NCBI GenBank assembly: GCA_016180815.1
Contig: JACPAN010000011.1
Coordinates: 1-64,000 of the forward strand
Reading direction: 5' to 3'
From: Elusimicrobiota bacterium
GTDB lineage: Bacteria; Elusimicrobiota; Elusimicrobia; JACQPE01
DNA length: 64,000 bases
The notes beneath the pieces were generated by a model, which was not told the origin of the DNA, did not search any database, and saw nothing but the letters and a program-made list of their open reading frames with translations. Of this stretch, positions 33,258-40,803 are shown one piece after another. Positions within the stretch are counted from its first letter, which is position 1, and each line of letters begins with the position of its first letter. A program made the translations under genes and the position numbers.

Positions 33258-33646
33258 CCGCAGACCCAAATCAGCTTATTGAGGAACTGCGCAGGTCCTT
33301 AGGCAAGCTGGAGATGGCCTTAAATGCCATTGCCCAGGCCATGCTTTACACCAACGCCAAGGGAGAAATCCAATGGTGCAATGCCGCCTTTGAGCGCATG
33401 GCGCAGCGCCGGCGTTTGGAACTTCTGGGCACGCCGCTTAAGAAAGTGATGCGCCTGGAGACATCGGGGAAACCCTTGCCTTGGAGCAAGCACCCCGCCA
33501 ATGCTGCGGCAAGGATTTTAAGAGACAAACCCTTGATATGCCGTTGGCGCTGCGGCCGGAAAACTTTGGACGTGCAAATTTTCCGCACGCCCATGGTTAA
33601 GGACAAAGACGGCGCAGGATTTGTTTTTATCATCCGCGCTGAATAA
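33254..33646 (+). CDS. Second single-domain PAS protein
   Basis: The 130-residue protein starts at ATG 33254, overlapping the upstream PAS stop codon. A short helix (LIEELRRSLGKLEMALNAI, 7-25) of coiled-coil type leads into a PAS domain: AMLYTNAKGEIQWCNAAFERMAQRRRLELLGTPL, then KTLDVQIFRTPMVKDKDGAGFVFIIR. It too lacks an output domain. The leading helix could mediate dimerisation or docking to a kinase encoded elsewhere. Confidence 0.7.
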   Translation: MTADPNQLIEELRRSLGKLEMALNAIAQAMLYTNAKGEIQWCNAAFERMAQRRRLELLGTPLKKVMRLETSGKPLPWSKHPANAAARILRDKPLICRWRCGRKTLDVQIFRTPMVKDKDGAGFVFIIRAE

Positions 33647-33684
33647 TCGCCTTTGCGAAGGCTGTTCTTCGTTGTCAACCACAA

Positions 33685-33708
33685 TCTCCGGGATCAATGA
33701 CCCGGAGA
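33685..33708. other. Perfect hairpin between convergent genes
   Basis: TCTCCGGG (33685-33692) and CCCGGAGA (33701-33708) pair perfectly around ATCAATGA. The hairpin lies between the convergent PAS and nuclease genes, where a shared terminator is expected. However, it is followed by A-runs rather than T-runs on the + strand and by no T-run on the - strand, so it may act as an RNA 3'-end barrier rather than a standard terminator. Confidence 0.4.
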
Positions 33709-33741
33709 TAAAAAAAGCCTTAGACGCCCTGTAAAAGGAGT

Positions 33742-34467
33742 CTATTTCCACAGCCCGCGTTTGTTTTCCCGGGCTTCTTTCTCCAGGGCCCTGAAATTGT
33801 CCATCAATTTATACGGGAATCTGGTGTAGGCGAAGCCGTAGCCTTCGCGGATAATTTTGGCGTTCAGGATATCGCCGTCCGGCAGCAAAACATAAGCTAG
33901 AAGCCGTCCGTATTTGTCTTTGTGTTTGACGTAGGTGTTATCAGGGTCCAAAGCCAGGTTCACGGCTTTTCCTTCGACCAGGGCTTCGACGAAATCCTTG
34001 GCTTCTTTGGCGTAGTATTGCACCGGTTTCTTAGGATGATGCAGTTCCGGGGTGTCCACCCCGATGAGGCGCACTTTTCTGCCGTCTTCAAGGACCAAGG
34101 TGTCGCCGTCAACCACGCGTCGGACCTTGGTTTTTTCATCGGTTTCCATTGTGTAGTAGCCCGGAAGGATTTTTTGTTTGGGGGGAGGCGGAGATTCCTG
34201 GGATGTGCCCAGCGCTTCGAGAGCATCTTCCTTTGATTTGAACAAGCGTCCGTCCAGCGGTCCTTTGTGACAATGGTAACCGCCTGCTTTGCGGTCATGA
34301 TGGCAGCCCAGCTTGTCCCGTCCGCCGCCATGGGCCTGGACGGGTTTTGAAACTAGAGCAAAGGCTAAAGAAGCAAGAAGGATTCGGAGTTTTGAACCCA
34401 CAAGGAAAGCTTGCCTTGAGAAGGCTTTTGATGCAAGACGAGGCTGATTTTCCTGGGGGTTGAACAT
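33742..34467 (-). CDS. Secreted thermonuclease-like (SNase) protein with an N-terminal His/Cys motif
   Basis: The 241-residue product has a signal peptide (about residues 20-45, ending near VQAHG). A small histidine/cysteine motif HGGGRDKLGCHHDRKAGGYHCHKG follows, of the kind often found before nuclease domains. The staphylococcal-nuclease fold comes next: VRRVVDGDTLVLEDGRKVRLIGVDTPE with the conserved DGDT and IGVDTPE, later YGRLLAYVLLPDG and IREGYGFAYTRFPY. It should cut DNA or RNA outside the cytoplasm. I prefer the ATG at 34467 because a start at 34500 would overlap uppS. The two start codons are divergent and only eight bases apart. Confidence 0.8.
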   Translation of the reverse strand: MFNPQENQPRLASKAFSRQAFLVGSKLRILLASLAFALVSKPVQAHGGGRDKLGCHHDRKAGGYHCHKGPLDGRLFKSKEDALEALGTSQESPPPPKQKILPGYYTMETDEKTKVRRVVDGDTLVLEDGRKVRLIGVDTPELHHPKKPVQYYAKEAKDFVEALVEGKAVNLALDPDNTYVKHKDKYGRLLAYVLLPDGDILNAKIIREGYGFAYTRFPYKLMDNFRALEKEARENKRGLWK

Positions 34468-34475
34468 GATAAAGT

Positions 34476-35258
34476 ATGTCCGTGACCGCGAATAAAACAA
34501 GCGTTGCCGGGGCGTCCGTGCCTTCCTATTTTGAGAAATACCCTGGGCTTTACCGGAATTTGGATTTGACCCGGATTCCGGCCCATGTGGCGATCATTAT
34601 GGACGGCAACGGGCGTTGGGCCAGGCAAAAGGGCTGGCAGCGGTTTTTGGGGCATCAGCATGCCACGGAAAGCGTCCGGGAATCGGTTAAAACAGCCGGG
34701 GAATTGGGCGTTAAAGTTTTGTCCTTATTCGCTTTCTCAACCGAGAATTGGTCCCGGCCCAGAGAAGAAGTCGAGTTTTTGCTGCGCTTGTTCGACCGGA
34801 CTTTGCGCGATGAAATGCAGGATATGAATCAAAATAATGTGCGCCTGCGGCTTTGCGGGGAACGGGACCGGCTGCCCGATTGGTTGAACGCCACCATTGA
34901 TGAAGCCATGAAGCTGATGGCCGGTAACACCGGCCTGATTTTGAATTTGGTGGTGAATTACGGGGGCAAGCAGGATATCCTTCAGGCCGCCGACAAAATC
35001 GCGGAGTCCCGGCGCGCCGGCGGCGGCCCGGTCACGGAAGAAGAGTTCCAGAAGCTTTTGTTGACCGGGGATTTGCCGCCGGTCGATTTATTGGTGCGCA
35101 CCAGTGGGGAGAACCGGATTTCGAATTTCTTTTTATGGCAGGCCGCGTACGCGGAATTGGTGTTCATAAAAATCCTGTGGCCTGATTTCCGGCGGGAGCA
35201 TTTTCTCGACGCGCTGCTCGAATACCAGCGCCGCGACCGCCGCTTCGGCGGCGTTTGA
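34476..35258 (+). CDS. uppS: Undecaprenyl diphosphate synthase (cis-prenyltransferase)
   Basis: UppS condenses isopentenyl diphosphate onto farnesyl diphosphate to make the C55 lipid carrier for wall and polysaccharide synthesis. The 260-residue protein has HVAIIMDGNGRWA with the catalytic aspartate, FSTENWSRP, LVVNYGGKQDI and the C-terminal LLVRTSGENRISNFFLWQAAYAEL. The N-terminal 30 residues are extra. It resumes the core cluster that continues to proS. Because of the divergent nuclease start eight bases away, its promoter must lie inside the nuclease gene. Confidence 0.96.
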   Translation: MSVTANKTSVAGASVPSYFEKYPGLYRNLDLTRIPAHVAIIMDGNGRWARQKGWQRFLGHQHATESVRESVKTAGELGVKVLSLFAFSTENWSRPREEVEFLLRLFDRTLRDEMQDMNQNNVRLRLCGERDRLPDWLNATIDEAMKLMAGNTGLILNLVVNYGGKQDILQAADKIAESRRAGGGPVTEEEFQKLLLTGDLPPVDLLVRTSGENRISNFFLWQAAYAELVFIKILWPDFRREHFLDALLEYQRRDRRFGGV

Positions 35259-36472
35259 ACCCTAAACACTTTCCCTATTGGCTGCGCGTTACCCTACTTT
35301 CTTTTTCCGGGTTTTCCATGGTCCTTTCGCTTTTGATGCTGGCGTTCGTCATCGCCTTTCCTTTTGTTTTGCCGTTTCGCGCCTATATGGCCGGTTTAAG
35401 CCAGGCGCAATCCCCGCGCGTCGCTCATTTCGGGTTTTGGACGCTGATGGTGCTGGGAACCAAGCAGGATAAGCCGCTCATCCTGGAAGCGTTGAAATCC
35501 CCGGATTATTGGATTCGCAAAGAAGCCGTTTATTGGCTCCAGCGGCGCTTGGGCAAAGAGGCCCAAGCGCATATCACCCCGTCCTTGCTGGATCAGGACG
35601 GATCCGTGGTCATTGCCGCGCTGCGGTCGCTGGCCGAAATAAAAACGGAAAAGACCTATATGGTCATGCTGCCGCTGAATCACTCCTGGGAGTGGGTGCG
35701 CCGGGAAGCGGCCCAGGCCTTGGGCAAAATCGGCGATCCGGAGGCCGTCGATCGTTTGATCGATGTTTTCCGGCAGGAACTGCACCCGAAGGTGCGCTGG
35801 AAAGCGGTGGAAGCCTTGGGGAAAATCAAGGACCCCCGCGCCGCGAAAGTCCTGACCGAGGCCTTGGCGTGTGCGGATAAAAATATTTTTGAGGCCGCGA
35901 AAGAAGGATTAAAAGGTTTGGGTCCGGCGGCCAAGGAAGCGTTGGTTGAGGCCGGAACCTCCGGGAATCCCAAAATTCAATTGGAAGTTTTGATGTTATT
36001 GGAAGGTTTGGATGAGGAACTGGCTCAAACCATCAGGGTCCAGGCCCGGCAGCAAGTGGGCCGGCGTCTGATGGAGCTTGAGGCGCTGGAGGGCAAAATG
36101 CCCAAAGGCGCGGTCAGCGGCGGCGAAGTTGAATTGGTGAATGCGCGCCGGTTGTATAACTCAGGCGGACAAACCAGGGCCTTGGATTTGTTGAATGCCG
36201 CGCTTAGGCTGGACCCGTTTTATACCGATGCCTTGGTATTGAGGGGCCAGGTTTATGAGGAGCTGGGCTACCCGGAACAGGCCTTCGCGGATTATGAGTC
36301 CGCGTTCCGGGTTGATTCCGGGCGTTTGGATTTGTTGCGGCGCATGGGGCGAATCAGCCAGGATCAAAATTGGCCCAGCCGTTTGCAAGATGTTTATGAA
36401 ACGGCCGAGCAGCTTTTTGAAGAAGAAGCGAAGAAGTGGAACGGTCACGAGGATTTTCTGTGGAAAGACTGA
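35255..36472 (+). CDS. Membrane-anchored HEAT-repeat and TPR protein
   Basis: The 405-residue protein begins with TTG 35255 overlapping the uppS stop. A membrane helix (about 10-45) comes first. Next come HEAT/PBS-lyase-like repeats, seen as repeated patterns such as WVRREAAQALGKIGDPEAVDRLI and VRWKAVEALGKIKDPRAAKVL. TPR-like repeats then take over from about residue 280 (ARRLYNSGGQTRALDLLNAALRLDP, ALVLRGQVYEELGYPEQAFADYESAF). It has no catalytic motif and is probably a scaffold at the inner membrane. Its stop overlaps the next TPR gene, with which it likely works. Confidence 0.75.
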   Translation: MNPKHFPYWLRVTLLSFSGFSMVLSLLMLAFVIAFPFVLPFRAYMAGLSQAQSPRVAHFGFWTLMVLGTKQDKPLILEALKSPDYWIRKEAVYWLQRRLGKEAQAHITPSLLDQDGSVVIAALRSLAEIKTEKTYMVMLPLNHSWEWVRREAAQALGKIGDPEAVDRLIDVFRQELHPKVRWKAVEALGKIKDPRAAKVLTEALACADKNIFEAAKEGLKGLGPAAKEALVEAGTSGNPKIQLEVLMLLEGLDEELAQTIRVQARQQVGRRLMELEALEGKMPKGAVSGGEVELVNARRLYNSGGQTRALDLLNAALRLDPFYTDALVLRGQVYEELGYPEQAFADYESAFRVDSGRLDLLRRMGRISQDQNWPSRLQDVYETAEQLFEEEAKKWNGHEDFLWKD

Positions 36473-37599
36473 AGTTGGTCCTTTTCGCGGCTTTGATTTT
36501 CGGCGGCTGCCAGAAAGCGTATCAGCATCGCCAGGAAGCGGCTAAAAAAGAAAAGGCGTTGGCCTTGGAATTAATCGATAAAAAAGAATGGAAACAAGCG
36601 GAGCGTCATTTGGAGAAGGCCTCCAAAGAAGACCCCTGGGACGCGGATATCTGGCATAACCTGGGCGTTTGTTACGCTGAGGGTTTGAATCGTCCCCAAT
36701 GGGCGCGTGATATGTTCAAGAAAGCGCTCGAGTTGAACCCCGGCCATGCTTTGGCCCATTACGGAATGGGGCTGCTCGAGTGGGAGAAAAATTGGAATTT
36801 GGCCAATGCCTCGTTTGTGGCCGCGTACAAGCTCGATCCCGTGAGCGTGGGTCCCATCGAAAATTATTATTTGCAGCATGCCTTGGCCGGTTATTTTTTG
36901 AGCTCGGGGTATTTCTATCGGGAAGTGGCGGCCAGGGATATCATCGCCAGGATTTACCCTGATTGGGTGGAAAAACAGCTTGATTTAGGCGATGCCTTGG
37001 TCCGCGCCGGTCAATACGCGCTTGCGGTCGAGGTTTATCAGCGGGTGATCGCGGGCAAGGACAAGGAAAAAGCCAAGGAAGCGCCTTATATCGGTTTGGC
37101 CTGGGCTCTGATGAACATGAATGATTTAAATGCGGCCGCAAAGGCTTTGGAACAGGCTTGGAAAATTAATCATAAAAACGGTTTGCTGCGTTATTACGCC
37201 GGGCTTCTGGCGCGGCGAACCGGAGACCGGGAATCTGCCTTGAATCATTTGAATGTCGCGGCCATCGGTTTAAAGGACGGGCGCGGGTTGATCGCCCTGG
37301 CTGATTTACATTTGGAAATGGGTCATCACCGCGCCGCAGAGGAATATTTGGATTTAGCGGACCGTCGTTATGCCGACGACCCAATGACTCAATATGAGCT
37401 GATGCTTTTTTACGAGCGCCAAGGCAACGGCGAAGAGGCCTTGCGCCATGGGGAAAGGGCCGCCAAGGCGAATGCGGGCAATTGGCGCTATGCCTGCGCT
37501 TTGCAAGGACTGCTGATTCGCCTGGGGCATTCCGGAGATGAATGGACGGATGTATTTGAGGCCTGCCGTTTGCTTAGGCCGCTTGGCGAGAGTTTATAG
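36460..37599 (+). CDS. TPR-repeat lipoprotein-like protein
   Basis: From GTG 36460 the 379-residue product has a short hydrophobic leader ending in IFGGC, a lipobox-like sequence, and then at least six TPR units, for example DIWHNLGVCYAEGLNRPQWARDMFKKALELNP and HALAHYGMGLLEWEKNWNLANASF. GTG 36436 is an alternative start. It follows the HEAT/TPR gene with overlapping ends, and both lie between uppS and cdsA, which are adjacent in many genomes. An envelope assembly or scaffold role is inferred from context only. Confidence 0.7.
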   Translation: MERLKLVLFAALIFGGCQKAYQHRQEAAKKEKALALELIDKKEWKQAERHLEKASKEDPWDADIWHNLGVCYAEGLNRPQWARDMFKKALELNPGHALAHYGMGLLEWEKNWNLANASFVAAYKLDPVSVGPIENYYLQHALAGYFLSSGYFYREVAARDIIARIYPDWVEKQLDLGDALVRAGQYALAVEVYQRVIAGKDKEKAKEAPYIGLAWALMNMNDLNAAAKALEQAWKINHKNGLLRYYAGLLARRTGDRESALNHLNVAAIGLKDGRGLIALADLHLEMGHHRAAEEYLDLADRRYADDPMTQYELMLFYERQGNGEEALRHGERAAKANAGNWRYACALQGLLIRLGHSGDEWTDVFEACRLLRPLGESL

Positions 37600-37610
37600 A
37601 ATAGCTCGGC

Positions 37611-38447
37611 ATGCTGTTGCCCCGCGTTTTAACCGCTATCGTCGGCATCCCGTTGGTTCTTTTCGCCGTTCATACCGGCGGGTTGACGTTCGCGATTTTT
37701 ACCTTGGGCGTGGGGCTGTTGGCCCTGCGCGAAGCCTTCGATTTATTTAAAAAAATCGGGTACCCGCCCCGTGTTTATCTGGGCTATGCCATGGCCGTTT
37801 TGTTGTTCGCGTTGTTCATTTTGCCGGCCCATGCCCAGCCCAGGTATGTGCCTCTTCTGCATCACCCGTCGCTCTTGGGCTTGGGCTTGACGGTGGCGAC
37901 CGTGACCTTGACCGCGGTCGAGCTTTTCTATGTGAACAGCCGTTCTCTCGTATCCTCGGCGGTTACTCTATTCGCCATTGTTTTCGTGATGTGGCCCATG
38001 GCGCATTTGGCCTTGCTGAGGGACTTGGTGCCGTTGGGCCGCGAATGGGTGTTGTTTTTGTTCATCACCATTTGGGTCGCGGATTCCATGGCCTATTTTG
38101 TGGGGCTTAAATTGGGGTCGAGAAAATTGGCGCCCCGCGTTTCCCCCAAGAAAACCGTGGAAGGGCTCTTCGGCGGGGTGGTGGGCGGCGCTTTGGCGGC
38201 GAGCGGGCTATGGGTGCTGTTTTTCAGGGCTCAGGGCTTGGCTTATGGGGAAGTGGCGGTCTTGGGCGGCTTGGGCGTGGGCATTATCGGGCAATTATCC
38301 GATTTGGTTGAATCCGTGTTAAAACGGGAAGCCAAAGTGAAGGATTCCGCGGACTCGCTGCCCGGGCACGGCGGGTTCCTGGACCGTTTTGATTCCTTTT
38401 TGCTGACGGCGCCCTTGCTATACTATTATGTAGCCTTCCGATTTTAA
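37611..38447 (+). CDS. cdsA: Phosphatidate cytidylyltransferase
   Basis: CdsA makes CDP-diacylglycerol for phospholipid synthesis. The 278-residue protein has about eight membrane helices and the family signature SVLKREAKVKDSADSLPGHGGFLDRFDS near its C-terminus, with the KD, HGG and DR-x-D residues in place. WVADSMAYFVGLKLG and RVSPKKTVEG are further landmarks. dxr starts immediately after its stop. Confidence 0.95.
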   Translation: MLLPRVLTAIVGIPLVLFAVHTGGLTFAIFTLGVGLLALREAFDLFKKIGYPPRVYLGYAMAVLLFALFILPAHAQPRYVPLLHHPSLLGLGLTVATVTLTAVELFYVNSRSLVSSAVTLFAIVFVMWPMAHLALLRDLVPLGREWVLFLFITIWVADSMAYFVGLKLGSRKLAPRVSPKKTVEGLFGGVVGGALAASGLWVLFFRAQGLAYGEVAVLGGLGVGIIGQLSDLVESVLKREAKVKDSADSLPGHGGFLDRFDSFLLTAPLLYYYVAFRF

Positions 38448-38450
38448 GTG

Positions 38451-39671
38451 ATGGGAATCCAAAACGTCGTTATTTTAGGCAGCACCGGCTCCGTCGGTAA
38501 AAGCACGGTTGAAGTGCTTTTGGCGGAGAAGCCGGCGCGTTTCAGCGTGTCATTGCTGGCGGCCGCAGGCTCCTGGCCTGCCCTGTTGGCCCAGGCCAAA
38601 AGCCTGGGGACCTCATGTTTGTATTTGGATAAGCCCGAAGCCTTTAAACAAGCCAAAAAAACCCTGTCCCGAAAGACCAAGCTGTTGCAGAGCCGGGGGG
38701 ATTTGCTCGGTTTTTTATCGTCCGAGCCCATCGATATCGCGGTGGTGGTTCTTTCCGATTTTGAGCTGGCGGCTTTGACCATTGAGGCGCTTTGTCTGCG
38801 CTCGGACCGGCGCATTAAGATTTTAGTCGCCTCCAAAGAGCCCATGGTCACTTTCGGCGACGCCTACCGGCGTTTAGCCTCTAAGAACGCTCATGCGATT
38901 ATCCCGCTGGACTCCGAGCCTTCCGCGATTTTTCAATGCTTAAACGGCAGCTTGGACACCAAGGGCTCGGTCGATAAAATTTATTTGACGGCCACGGGCG
39001 GGCCTTTTTACCGAAAGCCCGTTCCTTGGGACAAAATTACCCCTGAAATGGCGTTGAATCACCCGGTCTGGAAAATGGGTAAAAAGATAACCATTGACTC
39101 CGCGACGTTGGTGAACAAAGCCTTGGAACTGATGGAAATTAATAATTTGTTCAATATGCCGTCCTCAAAAATAGAAATTTTGATTCATCCCCAATGCGTG
39201 ATTCATTCCATGGTCGCCATGAAAAACGGCTCGATTCTGGCGCAATTGGGCCCGGCCACCATGAAATTGCCGATTCATTACGGTTTGCTCTGGCCCCAGG
39301 GATTCGACGCCAACGGCGTGGTCAATCATATCGGGCCACAGGATTTGGCGCAGTTGACGTTTGACAAGCCGGATTTTGAGCGTTTTCCGTGTCTGAAAAT
39401 CGCTTTAGACGTGGCTAAAGTTCAAAAAGAGCCGCAACGTTTGATCGCGCGAGCCGCGCTCATGGGCGCGGATGAGGCGGCGGTGGAGAGTTTTCTGGCC
39501 GGACGCATCGGATTTCAGGACATGCCCGGGCTTTTGCGCGAGACCGTGGCCGCCGCTTCCCGGCATTGGGCCTCGCTGAAAGCCAAGCGCCAATCGGATT
39601 TGAAGTTCGGCTTATCCGTGTTCAAATGGGCCAAAGAAACGGCCTTAAGGGAGAGGGTTAAGCAATCATGA
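38451..39671 (+). CDS. dxr: 1-deoxy-D-xylulose 5-phosphate reductoisomerase (IspC) with variant active-site loops
   Basis: Dxr makes MEP, the second step of the non-mevalonate isoprenoid pathway. The 406-residue enzyme has the NADPH loop LGSTGSVGKSTVEV, then TATGGPFYRKP, HPVWKMGKKITIDSATLVNKALE and IHPQCVIHSMV. Two conserved motifs are altered: the usual ANKES reads ASKEP, and DSEHNAIFQ reads DSEPSAIFQ. The metal-binding Asp and Glu and the lysine remain, so activity is likely. GTG 38448 could add one residue. Its stop overlaps rseP. Confidence 0.93.
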   Translation: MGIQNVVILGSTGSVGKSTVEVLLAEKPARFSVSLLAAAGSWPALLAQAKSLGTSCLYLDKPEAFKQAKKTLSRKTKLLQSRGDLLGFLSSEPIDIAVVVLSDFELAALTIEALCLRSDRRIKILVASKEPMVTFGDAYRRLASKNAHAIIPLDSEPSAIFQCLNGSLDTKGSVDKIYLTATGGPFYRKPVPWDKITPEMALNHPVWKMGKKITIDSATLVNKALELMEINNLFNMPSSKIEILIHPQCVIHSMVAMKNGSILAQLGPATMKLPIHYGLLWPQGFDANGVVNHIGPQDLAQLTFDKPDFERFPCLKIALDVAKVQKEPQRLIARAALMGADEAAVESFLAGRIGFQDMPGLLRETVAAASRHWASLKAKRQSDLKFGLSVFKWAKETALRERVKQS

Positions 39672-40792
39672 TCGCGTTAAGCATTATTTTGGCTCTGGGT
39701 TTGGTTGTGTTCTTTCACGAGTTTGGGCATTTTATCTGTTGCCGCATGGTGGGCATTCGCGTGCTGCGTTTCGCGTTCGGCTTCGGGCCGGAAATCGTGG
39801 GCTTCACGCGCGGCGAGACCCGCTACTCGATTTGCGCTTTTCCCTTAGGCGGATTCGTCAAGCCCGCGGGAGAAGACCCGGAGGAAATCACCGGCGCCAA
39901 AGACGAGTTTTTTTCCAAGTCCTGGAAGGCGCGCATTCTAGTCGCTTTGGCCGGACCGTGGATGAATTACGTTTTTTCATTTGTGCTGTTCTGGTTTGGG
40001 TTTTGGTGGTTTGGGACGCCGGAGCTCTCCAAAGAGCCGGCCGTAGGCGTGGTCATGACCGGCTCGCCTGCGGAAGCGGCCGGGCTTAAAGCCGGGGACC
40101 GGGTGGAAAGCGTTCTGGCCAAGGCCAAGAAAGAGCAGATCGTTGTGGCGACCTGGGATGAGCTATCCAAATACATCCATGCGCACGCGGAAAAGGATTT
40201 GACCCTAAACATCAAGCGCGCGGGGGAATCCCTGGCCGTGAACGTTGTTCCGAGAAAAGACCCTGGCCGCGGCATCGGCTTGATCGGCATTATGCCGGAG
40301 GTCATTCGCAAAAAAGAGGGGTTGTTCACGGCTGCGGTTTTAAGCGTCAAGGAGCTGTACCATTGGAGCTTCTCTTCCCTGTCCTATCTGTGGGATAAAT
40401 TCAAGAAATGGGAAAAACCGGATTTGGCCGGCCCTGTCGGCATCGTCACCATGATGAATCAGGCCGCGCGCTCGGGTGTGGATAATTTCCTGGCGCTGCT
40501 GGCCGCGATTTCGGTGGCCATCGGTTTATTCAATTTGTTCCCGATCCCGCTGTTAGACGGCGGGCATGTGCTGCTGTATTTGTGGGAAGCGATTGCCGGG
40601 AAGAAAATCACCCGCCGGGTGCTGGTGCGCGCCAATACCGTGGGTATGGCGATTCTCATCCCCATTTTTCTGTTCGCGTTTTACAATGATTTGGCCAGAA
40701 TGTGGGCCAATCGCGCGGCCAAGGCCAAAGGCGAGTTCGGGCAAGTCATCGAATCATCCCAGCCGCCGGCTGAGCAACAGCCCGCCAAGTAA
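39668..40792 (+). CDS. rseP: Site-2 zinc metalloprotease RseP
   Basis: The 374-residue intramembrane protease has HEFGH in FFHEFGHFICCRMVG on the first helix, one PDZ domain (VVMTGSPAEAAGLKAGDRVESV), and the second metal motif LFNLFPIPLLDGGHVL. RseP cleaves anti-sigma factors and leftover signal peptides within the inner membrane. The single PDZ domain and length fit the shorter form rather than the 450-residue E. coli form. It lies between dxr and proS, as in many bacteria. Confidence 0.95.
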   Translation: MIALSIILALGLVVFFHEFGHFICCRMVGIRVLRFAFGFGPEIVGFTRGETRYSICAFPLGGFVKPAGEDPEEITGAKDEFFSKSWKARILVALAGPWMNYVFSFVLFWFGFWWFGTPELSKEPAVGVVMTGSPAEAAGLKAGDRVESVLAKAKKEQIVVATWDELSKYIHAHAEKDLTLNIKRAGESLAVNVVPRKDPGRGIGLIGIMPEVIRKKEGLFTAAVLSVKELYHWSFSSLSYLWDKFKKWEKPDLAGPVGIVTMMNQAARSGVDNFLALLAAISVAIGLFNLFPIPLLDGGHVLLYLWEAIAGKKITRRVLVRANTVGMAILIPIFLFAFYNDLARMWANRAAKAKGEFGQVIESSQPPAEQQPAK

Positions 40793-40803
40793 ACTGTCCG
40801 CCC

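Noticed and set aside
33685-33708. Standard intrinsic terminator between the PAS and nuclease genes
   Set aside because: The stem is perfect, but neither strand has a T-run after it. It is reported only as a hairpin.
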